From positions 16,004,091-16,068,090 of the forward strand of contig NC_030858.1 of the NCBI RefSeq assembly GCF_000208745.1: DNA of 64,000 nt. The letters run 5' to 3'. The translations under genes and the position numbers were made by a program. A model generated the notes under the pieces. The model was given only the letters and a program-made list of their open reading frames with translations, ran no database searches and was not told where the DNA came from. How positions within the stretch are numbered: position 1 is the stretch's first letter; each line of letters begins with the position of its first letter. The DNA comes from Theobroma cacao (taxonomy: Eukaryota > Streptophyta > Magnoliopsida > Malvales > Malvaceae). This document shows positions 12,801 through 24,210 of the stretch, one piece after another.

Positions 12801-15800
12801 GGAATGTTCTCAATGAATTTGAACAAGCCAGTTACCCATTGTGTTGCGGCTGAAAGCAAAGGTCTCTTTTTCTCTCTCCTTCTCTCTCTCTCACACACAC
12901 ATGCACACTCACACCCACACACAACCATGTCCATATGTGTGCTTGCATTGAAACTTCTGTGCACCAGCAATATTTCTAGGCTGAATAATAAAGTTAACAA
13001 GAAAATATGTCAGGGTTTAAGTATCAGGCAGCAAAGCTTCATGGAGAAATTATCCATTACTCTTGGGTCTTGGATTGTTGCTCACAAAAGATGCTTCTTC
13101 CTTTACAGCCAAAGTAAGGCTTAGTTTCATGAAATGAGCACCCTCTCCCTTCTCCCTCTTCTCTCCTTTCTTCTTTTCAGCCAAAATGCCTTTGACTGTA
13201 TGTTTTCTTTTAAAGGTACTTTCTTTTCCTTTCTGAATCATCAAAAAAGAAGTTACAGCAAGAAGTTGATGAATATTCTGACCCTTATTATTGGGACCTT
13301 GACCTTGCAGATATCAAACAGGTATATTTATATTCCAGTACTTCATTTCTATTTAGATCTATTTGCATATTGCTGCATTAACTATCACTAGGTTGATGCA
13401 CCCGAGCATTTGGCTCATTAGTTGGTGCATGATCCCCTTGCTTAAAGAGCAGGGTTCGAATCCCCCCTCCCTCAATTATAACAAAAAAAAAAAAACTATC
13501 ACTAGGTTGACAGCCATCGGAAAACAAGAAATTAAGAAATGCATTTTTAATGATAACCTTTAATGTTGCTTTTCAAATATTTGGTGTTTGAACTGCTATA
13601 TTTTTATGGAGCAAACTTTTGATGAAAGATATGATTACTATTCCATTTTTCATTTTTCAGCTCTTAAACAATATCCAAAGGTCAGAAAATGCCAACACGA
13701 TTGACTATTATAGAAAGAAGTACTGTCCAAAGGAGAGGTGGTCAAGTTTTCATGGCTGCTCTGTTTACTTCTACTGTTCAGCTCAGTCATTGTAAGATAT
13801 ATGACCATCATGATTCCACATATATCTTGTTTATCTGTCTTTATTCATTGAATCTCTTTAATAGGTGTTTTAGATCATTACTATCCAGTTGGTTGTCTAT
13901 TTCCTTTCTCATAGCTGTACCTAACCATTTTATATAGGAAAGCTGATTGGCAAGTCTTGTTGAGACTCACACTGAGGAGGTTAAAGCTTGAAGTTTTAAT
14001 GGGTGGTGGCAAAATCAGCAAGGATCTCAAGCATGCTACCCATTTGGTAATCCTATCAGTGCCAGGATTGGATGTGGACTTTGATTCTCTTATTAAGAGG
14101 TAATGTATGGCTAACACAATTGTGTTTGATGGTTAATGCCATTTGGTGCCTCATAGTGAGGTTTTCTGACTAGTTTATGGATATTGGACCTTCCTGGTCA
14201 CAGCAATATGTTATACCTCTAAGAAAAAATAGATATTGGAATATATTGGAACTAAATTATGAAATTGAAGAGCAATTATTTTGTGTAGTTTTTTTCCCTT
14301 TTGGGTGATATTAGCATCAGTAATTTGTATCGTAATGTGGCATGATCTCATGGACAAATGAATTAGCGAGAAATGATAAGGTACATGCCCATATTGTGAT
14401 TGAGGACCGTCGTCTATATTTTCGAAGAACACTTGTGGACTAAAATTTAGAAAATAGGGTCTTTGTTATTTAGACTTCTTTATTGGACTCCATTTTATGT
14501 GTTATGTGGACTTCATTTTAATTTTATGAAGCTCATATAAATAGGTGTCTGTATAACATTTGAGGAGGGGTAGCTTTTGCTAATTTGAGATATTGAGATT
14601 TGTAATTTGAATATTAAAACTTCACTTTTGGGTTTTGACTATTGAAATTTCATATCACTTTTTGAGCTTTTATTTTGAAATTATCGGTTTTAAATCACTT
14701 TGTTGTTTGAAAATTTTTATTTTTCCAGTTTTGAGATTCAGGAGGTATTTTCATTTATCAAGATTGGGCCTCAATTTTTTGAATCTAATTGCAACTTTGT
14801 TACTTTGATATTGTCTGTACATGGTTCTCACCATGAGTGATTGTACTTAAAATAACTTACGATAATAAATGGTTCATTGATCATGTTATTTTTTAATCAG
14901 TTGAGATATTGCGATTTGGCCTATGATGGCCATGAATTGGTTTTTGTTCTTTCTAATAGCATCCCTTTTTCCTATTTGCTGAGCGTTTCTTCTGGCTTAA
15001 TTTTGTTGAGTTCATTTCAAACTTTACTGTGATTAAGTTATTATGATTTTTTTTGGGTGGGTAGGATTTGATTTAGAAAAAAAATGCATGAGAAGGATTT
15101 TTAAGGGTAGTCTTATGTTCTTTGTTCATTATAAAATTCAGGAGTGTTATTCATTTACCAAGATTAGACTCTAATTTGTCAAATTTAGTTGCGCTTTCTA
15201 TTACTTACGGTTTTTAAACTCTGCATGGTTTACTTCAAAACTCATTGTACTGGATAACATATAAATAGCAAAAGGATTATTGATCGTGCTGAATTTGAAT
15301 CATTTGAGTATAATATTTTGGCTTATGACTGCCACAATTTGTTTTTTATCCTTTTCAACAGTCTCTACTTTGTTTAGTACTGTAGTTTCATTTGAATGAG
15401 TTCATTTAGAAACTTTAGCATAATGACTATTGAATTATGGATTTTAGAGTGGCAAGCCTGACTCATACCCGAATCACCCATGCAATACCAAGCTTATAAC
15501 TCTATACAAATTGATTTAAAAGGCCTACCTGAGCCTGAACCTCATTGTCAACTACAAGGGACACTTGAAGCGTCCAGATCCTAAGCAAACTGGACTTTAA
15601 TTGATCCAAGGTAGACCTGACAAGAGCTGCTTGTGTGCTACCTTCAATGAGTCTGATAATGATGTCTTCCAAATACACTTAGACCAAATTTGGATGCGTC
15701 ATTTTAGAAGGGATTTCGTTTTGAAAGAGGATTTTAGATTTTGAGAATTGAATTGCCTTATTCAGGCAAAAGACGAGGGAGAATTCTAAAATGTTTGTAG

Positions 15801-18415
15801 GATTTTAAACAAGTGTTTTAGAGACCTAAAATACATGATTCATTTTGAGGCTGAATTACACAGATGCTTCATTCTTCATGCTGCACACCAAATAGTATGA
15901 TAGAGAAACTCTCCCTTCACTGGATTCTGACCTCCCAGCTACCTCTCCAGTCAGCAACCTTGTCCTTTAATGATAAGTGGTGTCTTCCTCTCTCTGTGGC
16001 AACTTCAACCAATATCCAATTTGTATATTTCTCTCTGTTTCCAGTGACTTTCCTAGCAAAATCACTTACTCTTATTTCTGGTGTGTCTCTTTCCTACTCT
16101 ACCTGTCATCTTTCTCTTTACCTTTCTTTTCTTACAGATTTGCATCTTAAGCATGGGAATTTTGATTGTTTTTGTCTTGATTTTGTGGAGAATATGATGG
16201 GTTTTCTTTGGGTCTTGGTTTGAGGATTTGAATGTGGGGGTAAGGTTCACAGATGCCATGGGAGAGGATGATTGTTGGATGTTTGATGGTTTAGAATTGG
16301 TTTTAATCGACATCATTTCTGAAGACCATAAGGCGGAATTCTATTTGGAAGAAATACCAGCCAAAGAAACAATTTACCATTCTAGAATTTGCAAATACTG
16401 TACTTTGAATTGACTTCATTTTAAAATTCTATGGTGCTTCATCCGAACACACAGGTGGGATTTTAACTTTCTTTGTTCTTTCTATAGTTTTTCTTGTGCA
16501 GAGAAACATCTTTTCTGGAAGAAGGGGTTACATGTTGTGGGATCTCAGTGGCTGGAGGATTGCTTAGAGAGGGGACAAAAGTTACAAGAAGACCTATATA
16601 GTTTGAAACTCAGTGAAGTTGAAGAAACAAACTTGTTAGAATGGTTGGTGCAAGTACACTTTAAATTCATTTGTGTTCATGTGCTTTAAACATGCTATTG
16701 CCTTGTGATATGTATTTAACTTCTAGATATGAATGTTGAAAATTTTCCAAATTAGATAGTGCATAACTTCTGTACTAACTCTGATGAGATGAGATATGAT
16801 TTGGGGAGATAGGGCTCTCAGCAATATGAGAAATAACACTAGCAAGTTTTGCATCTGTCTTAATATACATAGCCTTTGTTCAAACAAGTCTTTCCAGAGT
16901 TGGTAGAATCCAACTCAGTCATACTTCACACGAAAACCATATGAGATAGTGTGGTATAACTTGGATAATGAGAATATATCAGTCATTTTCACTCTCCACA
17001 CCACCAATCTTTTCTCCGCTTACTCTCTTCTCCTTTCCCCCGAACTCTTCCTTCATAGAAAGAGTGGGTGCCACAAAGACTAGTATTATTGTATGATACT
17101 TGTGCTCGTCCCATGACAGAATCTTAGGATGAAACTTTTGGCTTTGTAAACTCTTTGGAGTGAGCCTAGATTGGTGTTAGATGTGTATGGGTGATCCCAC
17201 AATGCAAATTACCAGCGAAAATGGCAATCAGTTGCCAATAAGGATTGAGGGTAACATAGTTCTGAGATCGAAATGTTAAAATTGACCTTATTAATGGCTG
17301 TAAGGCTTGTCTTGATTGCTTGGCATGGTTGAAGCATTCATCTATAGATCATGATGTTTCTATCGGATGGTCTGTTAAAAACAATAATGTTTTATTAGTC
17401 ATAATATTTCTGCAAACTGGTCACCAGAAACCAGTCATCCAAGGAACTGCATGCATTATCTCATTTACTTGGAACTTTTGAATGGACAAGGAATTGTATG
17501 GTTTTGGCTTTGTATGATACCTTGTTCACGTGCATCACATACGTTCCGATATGTTCTAATGAATAATTGCTTTATGTTATCTTTTTGCTCAGTGAATTAG
17601 ACCAAAATCTGAAGGAAGCCATACCAGATTTCAACAGTGTTCAAAACCAGGTTATGCCTGTTTCTTGTGAAAGTCCAATAAAACAGAGAGGCTGCAAAGT
17701 TCACCTGCAAGAATCAATGCCATTGGTCACTCCTAATTATGGCAACAGGAAAAGAAGACCTGCTGGCAAGAATGCAAAGAAAGGAAAAACAGTGGTAAGC
17801 CAATGTCGAAGGGTACCGAGACGTTGTGGAAAGATGTCTGTTAAGATAAATGAAGATGAATCAGAAGAAAGTGGTTCTGACGACAAAACAAATGTGGAAG
17901 AGATAGAAAAGGGTGAAGGGAATACTGAAGGCTATGGAATCGTTGGTAGGGAAAATTCTGAGATTCGACGAAATCAAGTAGCAGAAGATATAGAATTATC
18001 ATGCAGCGCCAAGCCAGTTGAACTGGAGGCTGCAGAAAATATGAGTAAAGAGTGGTCTGATAAAGCTCCCGAGGTTGAGATGTGTGAACCAAATAATGAC
18101 CAAAGCTGCAAGAAAGCTGAGAAGTACGACCTTATGGAACTGGATCAAGAGAATTGTGGTGCGAAGTCAGAAAAGCTAGAAGTTATGGTTGATCCGGTTC
18201 AGGCCATGTTACTGGACATGATACCAAGCCTCGGGATCAAGCATGTTGAAGCTACAAACTCATTCGTTGAGAATGAAAAGCCACCTGCAGATAACAATGC
18301 TGAGATTCCAGTGGTAGAGGATGATAAGCTAGATGCAGATTTTATTGCACCGCCAGTAAAGAAAAAGAAAGTAAGTTACAAGGATGTCGCTGGAGAACTA
18401 CTCAAGGATTGGTAA
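822..18415 (+). CDS. LIG4: DNA ligase IV (ATP-dependent), 26 exons, 1195 aa
   Basis: This gene encodes the nuclear ligase that seals double-strand breaks with XRCC4 in non-homologous end joining. Exons: 822-1246, 1795-1880, 1960-2096, 3396-3470, 3732-3823, 4174-4245, 7069-7148, 7270-7307, 7418-7424, 7570-7725, 8799-8874, 9439-9563, 9678-9712, 9783-9841, 11081-11164, 11599-11694, 11785-11833, 11996-12083, 12178-12381, 12736-12861, 13014-13113, 13216-13321, 13661-13791, 13938-14099, 16488-16643, 17593-18415. They total 3588 nt in one frame, and every intron is GT-AG. Visible landmarks are the N-terminal DNA-binding domain (exons 1-4); nucleotidyl-transfer motif I KFDGDR with catalytic Lys252; YVAFDILYVGD from Tyr338; motif IV EGIVLKD (417-423); and motif V KLKPEY (439-444). 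Two BRCT regions follow (about 660-735 and 805-915), flanking an XRCC4-binding stretch around DEYSDPYYWDLDL (755-767). The charged tail ends KKKKVSYKDVAGELLKDW, as in plant LIG4 proteins. Length matches the plant family (about 1200 aa). The splice model is inferred from frame and homology, without transcripts. Confidence 0.95.
4246..7068 (+). other. LIG4 intron 6, long and without recognised content
   Basis: This 2.8-kb intron separates the exons ending in ...NILVD and beginning CILDGEM. It contains short open frames only, with no coherent protein similarity. I saw no LTR ends, SINE boxes or inverted termini in it. Confidence 0.6.
7418..7424 (+). other. LIG4: LIG4 exon 9, a 7-nt microexon
   Basis: The bases TTATGCT lie between a ...ggtgcag acceptor and a gtatcc donor. 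They supply Leu336, Cys337 and the first base of Tyr338. Exon 8 ends in phase 0 (...SDRQ) and exon 10 begins at 7570 with AT GTT GCA TTT GAT. Only insertion of these seven bases both restores the frame and gives the conserved LCYVAFD. Flanking introns are 110 and 145 bp. The exon is too short for standard gene finders. Confidence 0.88.
7899..7986 (-). mobile_element. tRNA-derived SINE in LIG4 intron 10
   Basis: Read on the minus strand, this starts tgcacccaagcatttg, has a tRNA-like head, and a degenerate B box (ggcagttcaaatccc). It is flanked by an 11-bp direct repeat tttcttaagaa at 7888-7898 and 7987-7997. It is recognisably the same family as the copy at 13397-13493, in the opposite orientation. 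Pol III transcription is expected for such elements, but the boxes here are eroded. Confidence 0.75.
8937..8959. repeat. (TA)n microsatellite in LIG4 intron 11
   Basis: An uninterrupted run of alternating T and A of about 23 bases, followed by about 250 bases of extremely AT-rich sequence up to roughly 9235. Confidence 0.9.
9995..10130 (-). repeat. Possible SINE remnant in LIG4 intron 14
   Basis: On the minus strand the stretch around 10065-10085 reads aggtctcaggttcaaat, a B-box-like motif, followed by a segment that resembles a SINE body (tatatagatggcaaagagct). I could not define target duplications, so this is a weak call. Confidence 0.3.
10440..10620 (+). repeat. Possible SINE remnant in LIG4 intron 14
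   Basis: The segment has a tRNA-like head, with gttttaggtttgaatcttgg as a candidate B box near 10507-10526, followed by a non-tRNA body. No clear target duplication or A-rich tail was found. Confidence 0.3.
12881..12926. repeat. Compound (CT)n(CA)n microsatellite in LIG4 intron 20
   Basis: A CT-repeat run passes directly into a CA-repeat run with a few interruptions, starting about 20 bases after the donor of exon 20. Confidence 0.85.
13397..13493 (+). mobile_element. tRNA-derived SINE in LIG4 intron 22
   Basis: A 97-bp element with an A-box-like head (tggctcattagttgg), a good B box (gggttcgaatccc) and an oligo-A tail. It is bounded by a perfect 17-bp target-site duplication, aactatcactaggttga, at 13380-13396 and 13494-13510. 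The intact duplication and tail mark a fairly recent insertion by LINE machinery. A related reversed copy lies at 7899-7986. Confidence 0.9.
15686..16452. mobile_element. Non-autonomous DNA transposon (MITE-like) in LIG4 intron 24
   Basis: The left end (aaatttggatgcgtc, from about 15687) and the reverse complement of the right end (gttcggatgaagcacc, to about 16452) are imperfectly inverted. Both carry a TTYGGATG core followed by sequence running into ttttAgaA. The interior encodes no transposase; the open frames at 15864-16223 and 16228-16413 match nothing I recognise. The ends resemble hAT- or PIF-type MITEs, but I could not fix the target duplication, so the family is open. Confidence 0.45.
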
Positions 18416-18719
18416 AAGGTTGTGCTTTGCATGGTTTTGTACATAGCTGTCTTATCAGTCCGTGTGCAGCATGTAAATCGTGGGACGACAATAGTTTTGT
18501 GTTATTCCAACCTTACTTGTACCCTTCATGTGGTATACTTATTCCATGTGTATGCTTGCATTCCTAATCATGCTAGAGTGCTAATCAGGTTTTTGGTTAA
18601 TATCTCCTTCCCGGAAAACAAGGGAATGTGCTTCCCTAGGACGAGGTGGGACAGTAGTTTTTTTCAAGCTGTGGTATTAAACAAGACAAATTTGCCTTTC
18701 GGGCATCTTTACTTGTTCC
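18416..18719 (+). other. LIG4 3' flank and probable 3' UTR
   Basis: About 300 bp between the LIG4 stop codon and the inverted repeat. No clear AATAAA was seen, so the cleavage site is undetermined. The open frame at 18422-18730 has no recognisable product and is probably UTR. Confidence 0.5.
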
Positions 18720-18907
18720 AAATGTTTTGACAACTTAGATATGGAGAGTATAGCTGGGAATCTTAGATATGGAGATGCTTGCATTAGGTATAGCTGGGAA
18801 AAAGTGGGAGAGAAACACTTTTACTTAAAGAAAATGTTAAGAGAAAACCTCTTTAACTATCTCCATATCTAAGATGTCCAGCTATACTCTCCAAAACATT
18901 TTGACAA
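18720..18907. repeat. Imperfect inverted repeat (hairpin) after LIG4
   Basis: The left arm (18720-18777) and right arm (about 18857-18907) are reverse complements over aatgtttt, ggagagtatagctgg and tcttagatatggagat. A 14-base insertion (gacaacttagatat) in the left arm separates the first two blocks. The loop is about 80 nt. Part of the left arm and loop (gcttgcattaggt) recurs near 18980. It could be a small foldback element or a recent inverted duplication. If transcribed it would form a long hairpin. Confidence 0.75.
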
Positions 18908-19322
18908 TTACGTATCCCTATATATTTCTCCCTATCACAAGAATTCTTTTATATTTTGACAACTTCACTAGGAAAGAGTGCTTGCATTAGGTGAAGTCTC
19001 ATTGGAAAAACTTTGCGTTACTGGAAGAGATGGATAGTTCTACTAGCAATCAAAATGCACTTATATTTCCACTTACATCCAAGACTTGATGAAAATGATC
19101 AAAGCTTGTCAAGAGAGGATGCCAAAGTTGGAAGACAATAATAAGTGAATAATGGAGACCATATCTCAATTTGTATCATCTACTGCCACCACTTTTTAAG
19201 CTTAAATTGCACATCTTAATGAGAATGCACTTGATGCAGACACTCTATTGGTTGTAAACACAAATGGGAATGGAGGAAATAGAGAAAATATTATTGATGT
19301 GATAGGTATTTGAAATCCCAAT

Positions 19323-19695
19323 TTGATCAATGCCTTTGTGATAGTTACGCTAGCAACTACTTCTACTATAGTAATCACAGTAGCCACTGCTCAAGGTTTC
19401 ATGACAAAGAAAGAGCTCCAAAGGTTACTAGATCAAAAGAATAATAGTTTAAACCTTTCTAAATTTGATCTTAAGTTGTCTTACTTAGCTAGTATAGTTG
19501 CTAAGCCATATACTAAGGATTACATTAGCTCCAAGTTCAAGCAATTCAATGGAAAGACTGTCGATGCATAGGAACATGTCATGAAGTTTGTGGAGACCCT
19601 TGGAATAACAAGATTGGATGATGACTTGAAGTTGAAGGAGTTCTCCAAATCTCTCACTATAAAAGTTTATACATGGTATGTTAATCTTACCTTTA
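19323..19695 (+). pseudogene. Ty3/gypsy-type gag fragment, decayed
   Basis: The translation from about 19401 contains YTKDYISSKFKQFNGK, then after an in-frame stop at 19569 continues EHVMKFVETLG...LKEFSKSL and YTWYVNLT. This order is the conserved retrotransposon gag core (N-terminal homology region) of plant Ty3/gypsy elements. Nothing recognisable of the protease or polymerase follows, and no LTRs were located. It is a small relic. Confidence 0.7.
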
Positions 19696-19759
19696 GTTAC
19701 GTAGAATCTTGGAGTTAAATGTGTTGGATGTTTGAAGAGAAGTTCTTCTTTATTCAAGA

Positions 19760-20430
19760 ATAGGATGTTTGGAGTTAAATGTCACTTTCAATCTCTTTCA
19801 CATTAGGTTTAGTGTTAACCACCCTAATGTAAAGTTAAGAGTTCTCTTTTGGTCACATATGACAATGTGAAGTGCAAATAGTATGAAAGATGCATATAAC
19901 TATAATATTATTATTAAAAAAAAAAATTTGAGATATGATATATCAATAACAAAATGTTAGCTCACCCAAGCTTACAAGATAGAAAAATAAATAAATTAAA
20001 GCAATAAAAAAAATCCGAGCCAACTATGTGATCCCATGAAAAGGAGTCACTATTCTTAAAATTGATAAAGGCATATAATTTTCCTCGCATTTTGATCTCA
20101 TGGTTTCTTAATAAAGCAATCTTTGCTGCAATATCTTCTAACTTAGCTTTCAACAAAGGTTTTTCATCCTCTACTTTAAAAAAAGCTCTAACTTTAGACA
20201 CACAATCACGAAACACTCAAGTTTGAATTCAATGTTATAGACATCATCTATGTACTGTAACATTAGTTTCAATCTTTAATGAAGAAATTATCCATGGAAT
20301 ATGGACAATCACTAAAATTTTACTTAAAATCTCCATCATGGAAGAAATGGCATTTATGCTTTTGAAAGTGCAGGTACTTCAAACTTCCCCATCTATACTG
20401 CAAATACACTTTAAATATTCCACATGTTGC
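19760..20430. other. No gene seen
   Basis: AT-rich spacer between the gag relic and the plant mobile domain relic. An oligo-A run occurs at about 19915. The minus-strand open frame at 19962-20216 contains a short charged segment but nothing I recognise. Confidence 0.5.
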
Positions 20431-20439
20431 AATGAAACT

Positions 20440-22560
20440 TGAAAGCTGTGGAAGTCGACTTTTGTACCGCTCTGCTCAATATGTGCCATATGAGTGCCAA
20501 AGCACTATTGACATCTCTATGCTTTAGTATGAGGGAAAAAGAAGCACAAGGATTAGGATCAGCATTGGGAATAACCTTAACTTCAAAAGTAGATTCAACA
20601 TCCTTAGTAACAGTTTCAGCACCAAGAATAACCTCAACATCAAGAATAGCCTTAGTGTTAGGAATAGCCTAGCTTGAGTAGCTATGTGGAGCACGAATAG
20701 TGTTAGTTTTAGAAATATTTGGAACAACATTAGCTTGAGTAATATTTCAACATTTTTCTGCTTGATTTATATTAACATTTCAACATTTTTCTACCTGATC
20801 AATATTTAGAAATCTTTAACCAAGTTGACTTCTACCCTTGTAGGTACTATTAAAAATAGAAGAGAAAAAAAATGAATACAGTAGAAAAAAGAAGCAAATG
20901 GTAAACTTACTCCTCAATACACATATTTCTCTTTTATTCAATGAGTAAAAACAAGAAGAACAATAAAAGTTGTAACTCTTTCTTCATCTTCTTCTTTATT
21001 TACATTTTTGTTCTTTCGAAGAGTATCAAGCATAAGGATATGTCATTGTTCCCAAGGTGAGGAGTGTAAAGATGAGCTTTGGGATTATCTAATGGCATAG
21101 CAAAAGATCTTTATCCCTCAACAGACTCCTTCTAGTAAGCAAACCATCGAGAAGTATGAATACTAACTATATTAAAACCTAGGACAGTATTCTTTTAAGT
21201 TTATCCAAACAAAGTTGACATCTTGCCATGAGAAATAAAGAAACATAAGAAAAAAAGCTGATAAGTGAAGAAAGATCAAGTGAAGTTGATTAGTCGTACC
21301 TAAATTGGTGCACCACTGTATAAGGTGAATACACTTCTACAGAGAGTGAGTCTTTATCTCCACCTGGACTAGCACTCTCAATCATAGAAGGCAATAAGAA
21401 ACTATGAACCCATACACTAAAGTTAACTCCTCGTGAGTTCATTATTCTAGATTACAATGGATGGCGGACATAATAAATCCCAAGATCACCAAATCCATTA
21501 TTAGGTTACACATAAGGTTTGGAATTGAATTCTTTTGTCACAACTATCACTTTAAAAAATTATCCTTTGAGGTATGATTATGTCATGCTTAAGATCTGTA
21601 GTTATTCTTGGATAAAAAGTTATTCATCAAACAAGATGCAAGAGGGTTTACATTAGGCACAAGAGTGCAACTACTAAACCTTTCCCATAGACACATTTGA
21701 ATGGAAAAAAGCATCCACATTAAGCTAAAATTTTGTAATGCCCAGCTAATTGTGCAGTCTTGAGTTAATACAAGTCTAACGTTTTATACATAGATTCTAA
21801 ATACAGTAGAGCTAGAGGAAAATTCATTCCTTTGGCAATCTTCATTGTGAAAGCAGTTACTTCTAAAGAGATCTCATCATCTAGACGCCTTGAAAATACA
21901 TGTTGAGCCAACCACAAATTAATAAAGTCACTAATTCATGCTTATGGTTTGGGCATTCAAAAGGGCTGTTCTTAACTCCCTTGATCTTGAACTTCTTATA
22001 AAATAACCTGCCCAATTGGATAACCATGCAACCTTCAAAATTTTATTCAAACTTTTGAGTAGATCAAGATAAAATTCTCAAACACACTCCAATTTATCAA
22101 AAAGCTTGATAGAGTGAAAATTATTTTTCCCCATACAAGTAAATTTTAAGAGAATACACACATCCTCCAACTTCAAGGTAAATTCCCTCCATGATGTAAG
22201 CATAGTACGAGAAAAAGTGTTTCACCTTGCAAGAATAGCATGCCATATATCATCCATCCTTTTCTCTTTATAAATGTTGAACTTGGAGTTGACCTATACA
22301 GCATTAAGCACTCCCACAGTTGAAAGAATTTTAACATAAGTAGGATTCTTCAACATCTTGTTTACTTACTCATCCCATTCAAGAACAAATTGAGAATTGG
22401 AGTCAAATTTAGTAACAGAAAGTTAAAAGTCACCATGTTCAAACCTGAACTTCAAAATTGATTGCCCTAGAATACAAAGTCTTTCATAAAAAGGTGTTTC
22501 AAAGCATAAGTGATTCTAATCATATCCCATGGGTTTAGAAGGATGTTCATCAACCTAACT
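20440..22560 (-). pseudogene. Plant mobile domain (PMD, MAIN-like) gene relic
   Basis: Reading the minus strand from about 22420 downward gives pieces in the order typical of the plant mobile domain (aminotransferase-like) family: WDE...VNKMLKNPTYVKILSTVGV, NSKFNIYKEKRMDDIWHAIL, then TSWREFTLKLEDVCILLKF. Further down come RRLDDEISLEVTAFTMKIAKGMNFPLAL and, near 21310, YSPYTVVHQFRYD. Many stops and frame changes break it, so it is not functional. The low-complexity Val/Ala-rich segment at 20520-20680 is probably its C-terminal region. Such genes are carried by some plant transposons; no element ends were found here. Family assignment is by motif memory. Confidence 0.6.
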
Positions 22561-24049
22561 AGCATGAACTTCTTCCTAAAATAATATTCTCCTTTTTCTC
22601 TAATAACTTCATCTTCTCAATTTTTAAGAACATAAGGATTTCAACTAATCTTTCCTGCTCGAATCTTTTTGGGAGGAAAAACTTTAAAAGCAATATTCTT
22701 TCTTTTATGTGTAGTGGTTTTTTTCTTTATTGCAACAAAAGCATCCTAATTAGGTTAGCATAATGGATATTTGGAGTGAAATGTATTTTAACCATAGAGG
22801 AAGAAGAAAAATGAGGCATGTGGACATAGACAAAAAATGAGATAAGTACACGTGCAATAATATTTTTATTAGCATAAATATTTATTATAAAAACTTATCA
22901 AAGAAAGGTTTTTTTTTTTAAAAAAAAGGGTTTCAAAAACAAAAGATTTTAAAAAAAGGCCATTCACTCATCAAGTCCCTTGCATAGGTGATCTTTGCTC
23001 ATAAGGGGACTTCCACTCGACAAGTCTTGTGTGTGTAATACTTTTTCTACATGCAACAATTTGTCAAAAGAAAAAAAGAAAAAAAAGGGCTATGTACAAA
23101 CAAAAAAAGTATTTGATCATAAAAAAAAACTTCATGCAAGTAGCAACCAATGAGAAGTGTTTTTTAAAACAAAAACGAAAATGTTTCGGTCCTAATGATT
23201 TTAGATCAAAAAAATTTAAAACTTTTTTATAATCTTATCAAAATAAAAAAATTGAGAAAAAGAAGAAAAAAAACTTACTTGCTTGAAAAGATCCACAAAA
23301 GATCAAAACCACTAGTTTGCTTTAAATTTTTCTTTACTCTAAATTTCAAAAAGAAAACCACTTTTTAATTCTAAATTTTGCTTTACTTTAAATACTCCTT
23401 TAGTCTAAATGAAAAAAAAGTAATAACAACTTTGTATTTATAGGGCATAGATCAAGGTTTTTATGAAAAGATTCACTTTTCTTTTACAATTAAATAACTT
23501 TTACCTTGAAAATCTTATTTTATCTTATGCATGGAAAATATATTATTACGTAATCAATGAATTATTATGCAACACATTACACAAGACATTAGTATGTTAC
23601 TATCTAAGGTGTACATATTACACCGGTATGACTATCATGCGCAAGCCATTACAAGTCCTTAAATCAATACATAAAAACTTCTCTAGCAAGAATTCTTATG
23701 TAGGGAACAAAATATGAGACTTGATTTTGGTTACTAATTTATTATTTTTTTGATAATTGTTTTATAAAAGGTGTACGTTTATATGGAGAATAATGAGAAC
23801 AACTAATTAAAACAAGTGGAACAACTGTTTCACATAGATAAACATGAAATTAACTTGGAAAAAGTGATAAGGTTCATGGGTTATTTTTACTTTAGGATGT
23901 TCTATAAAGTTTGATTTGATAGCTTAAATACGGAGGTAGTTAAAAGGTATTTTTCTTAACCTTTTCTTGAAGTACAAGGTTTCTCCCTCTTACCTTATTC
24001 TCTTATACTTTTTCTCATACTTTCTCACTTTATTAATGGTCAGAAAACA
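22561..24049. other. AT-rich spacer, no gene seen
   Basis: Rich in oligo-A and oligo-T runs (for example around 22905-22965 and 23060-23280). The open frames at 23029-23232 and 23463-23717 are low-complexity, with no recognisable similarity. Confidence 0.6.
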
Positions 24050-24210
24050 CTTATTACTTCAATAGCGACATAATGGATTTCTAATTGTTACTCATTATGT
24101 ACAATGAAAATACTACTTCAATAGTCACATAATGGGTTTGAGTAATTGTTACTCATTATGTACTTCAAATCTCTCTCAATATTGTTACTCATTAAGTGCA
24201 TTGAAGCCCA
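24050..24210. repeat. Three tandem units of about 58 bp
   Basis: Units share acttcaatag-cacataatgg and attgttactcattatgtac. The first two are close copies (about 24056-24101 and 24114-24162). The third (to about 24208) is partial and ends attaagtgcattgaag. Confidence 0.75.

Noticed and set aside
15864..16413. Open frames of 119 and 61 residues in LIG4 intron 24
   Set aside because: They lie inside the MITE-like insertion, match no known domain, and the LIG4 exons on both sides join in frame without them.
17567..18415. LIG4 C-terminal exon as a separate gene starting at ATG 17567
   Set aside because: The segment 17567-17592 is intron with an acceptor at 17591-17592, and the exon continues the ligase frame to the conserved C-terminus.
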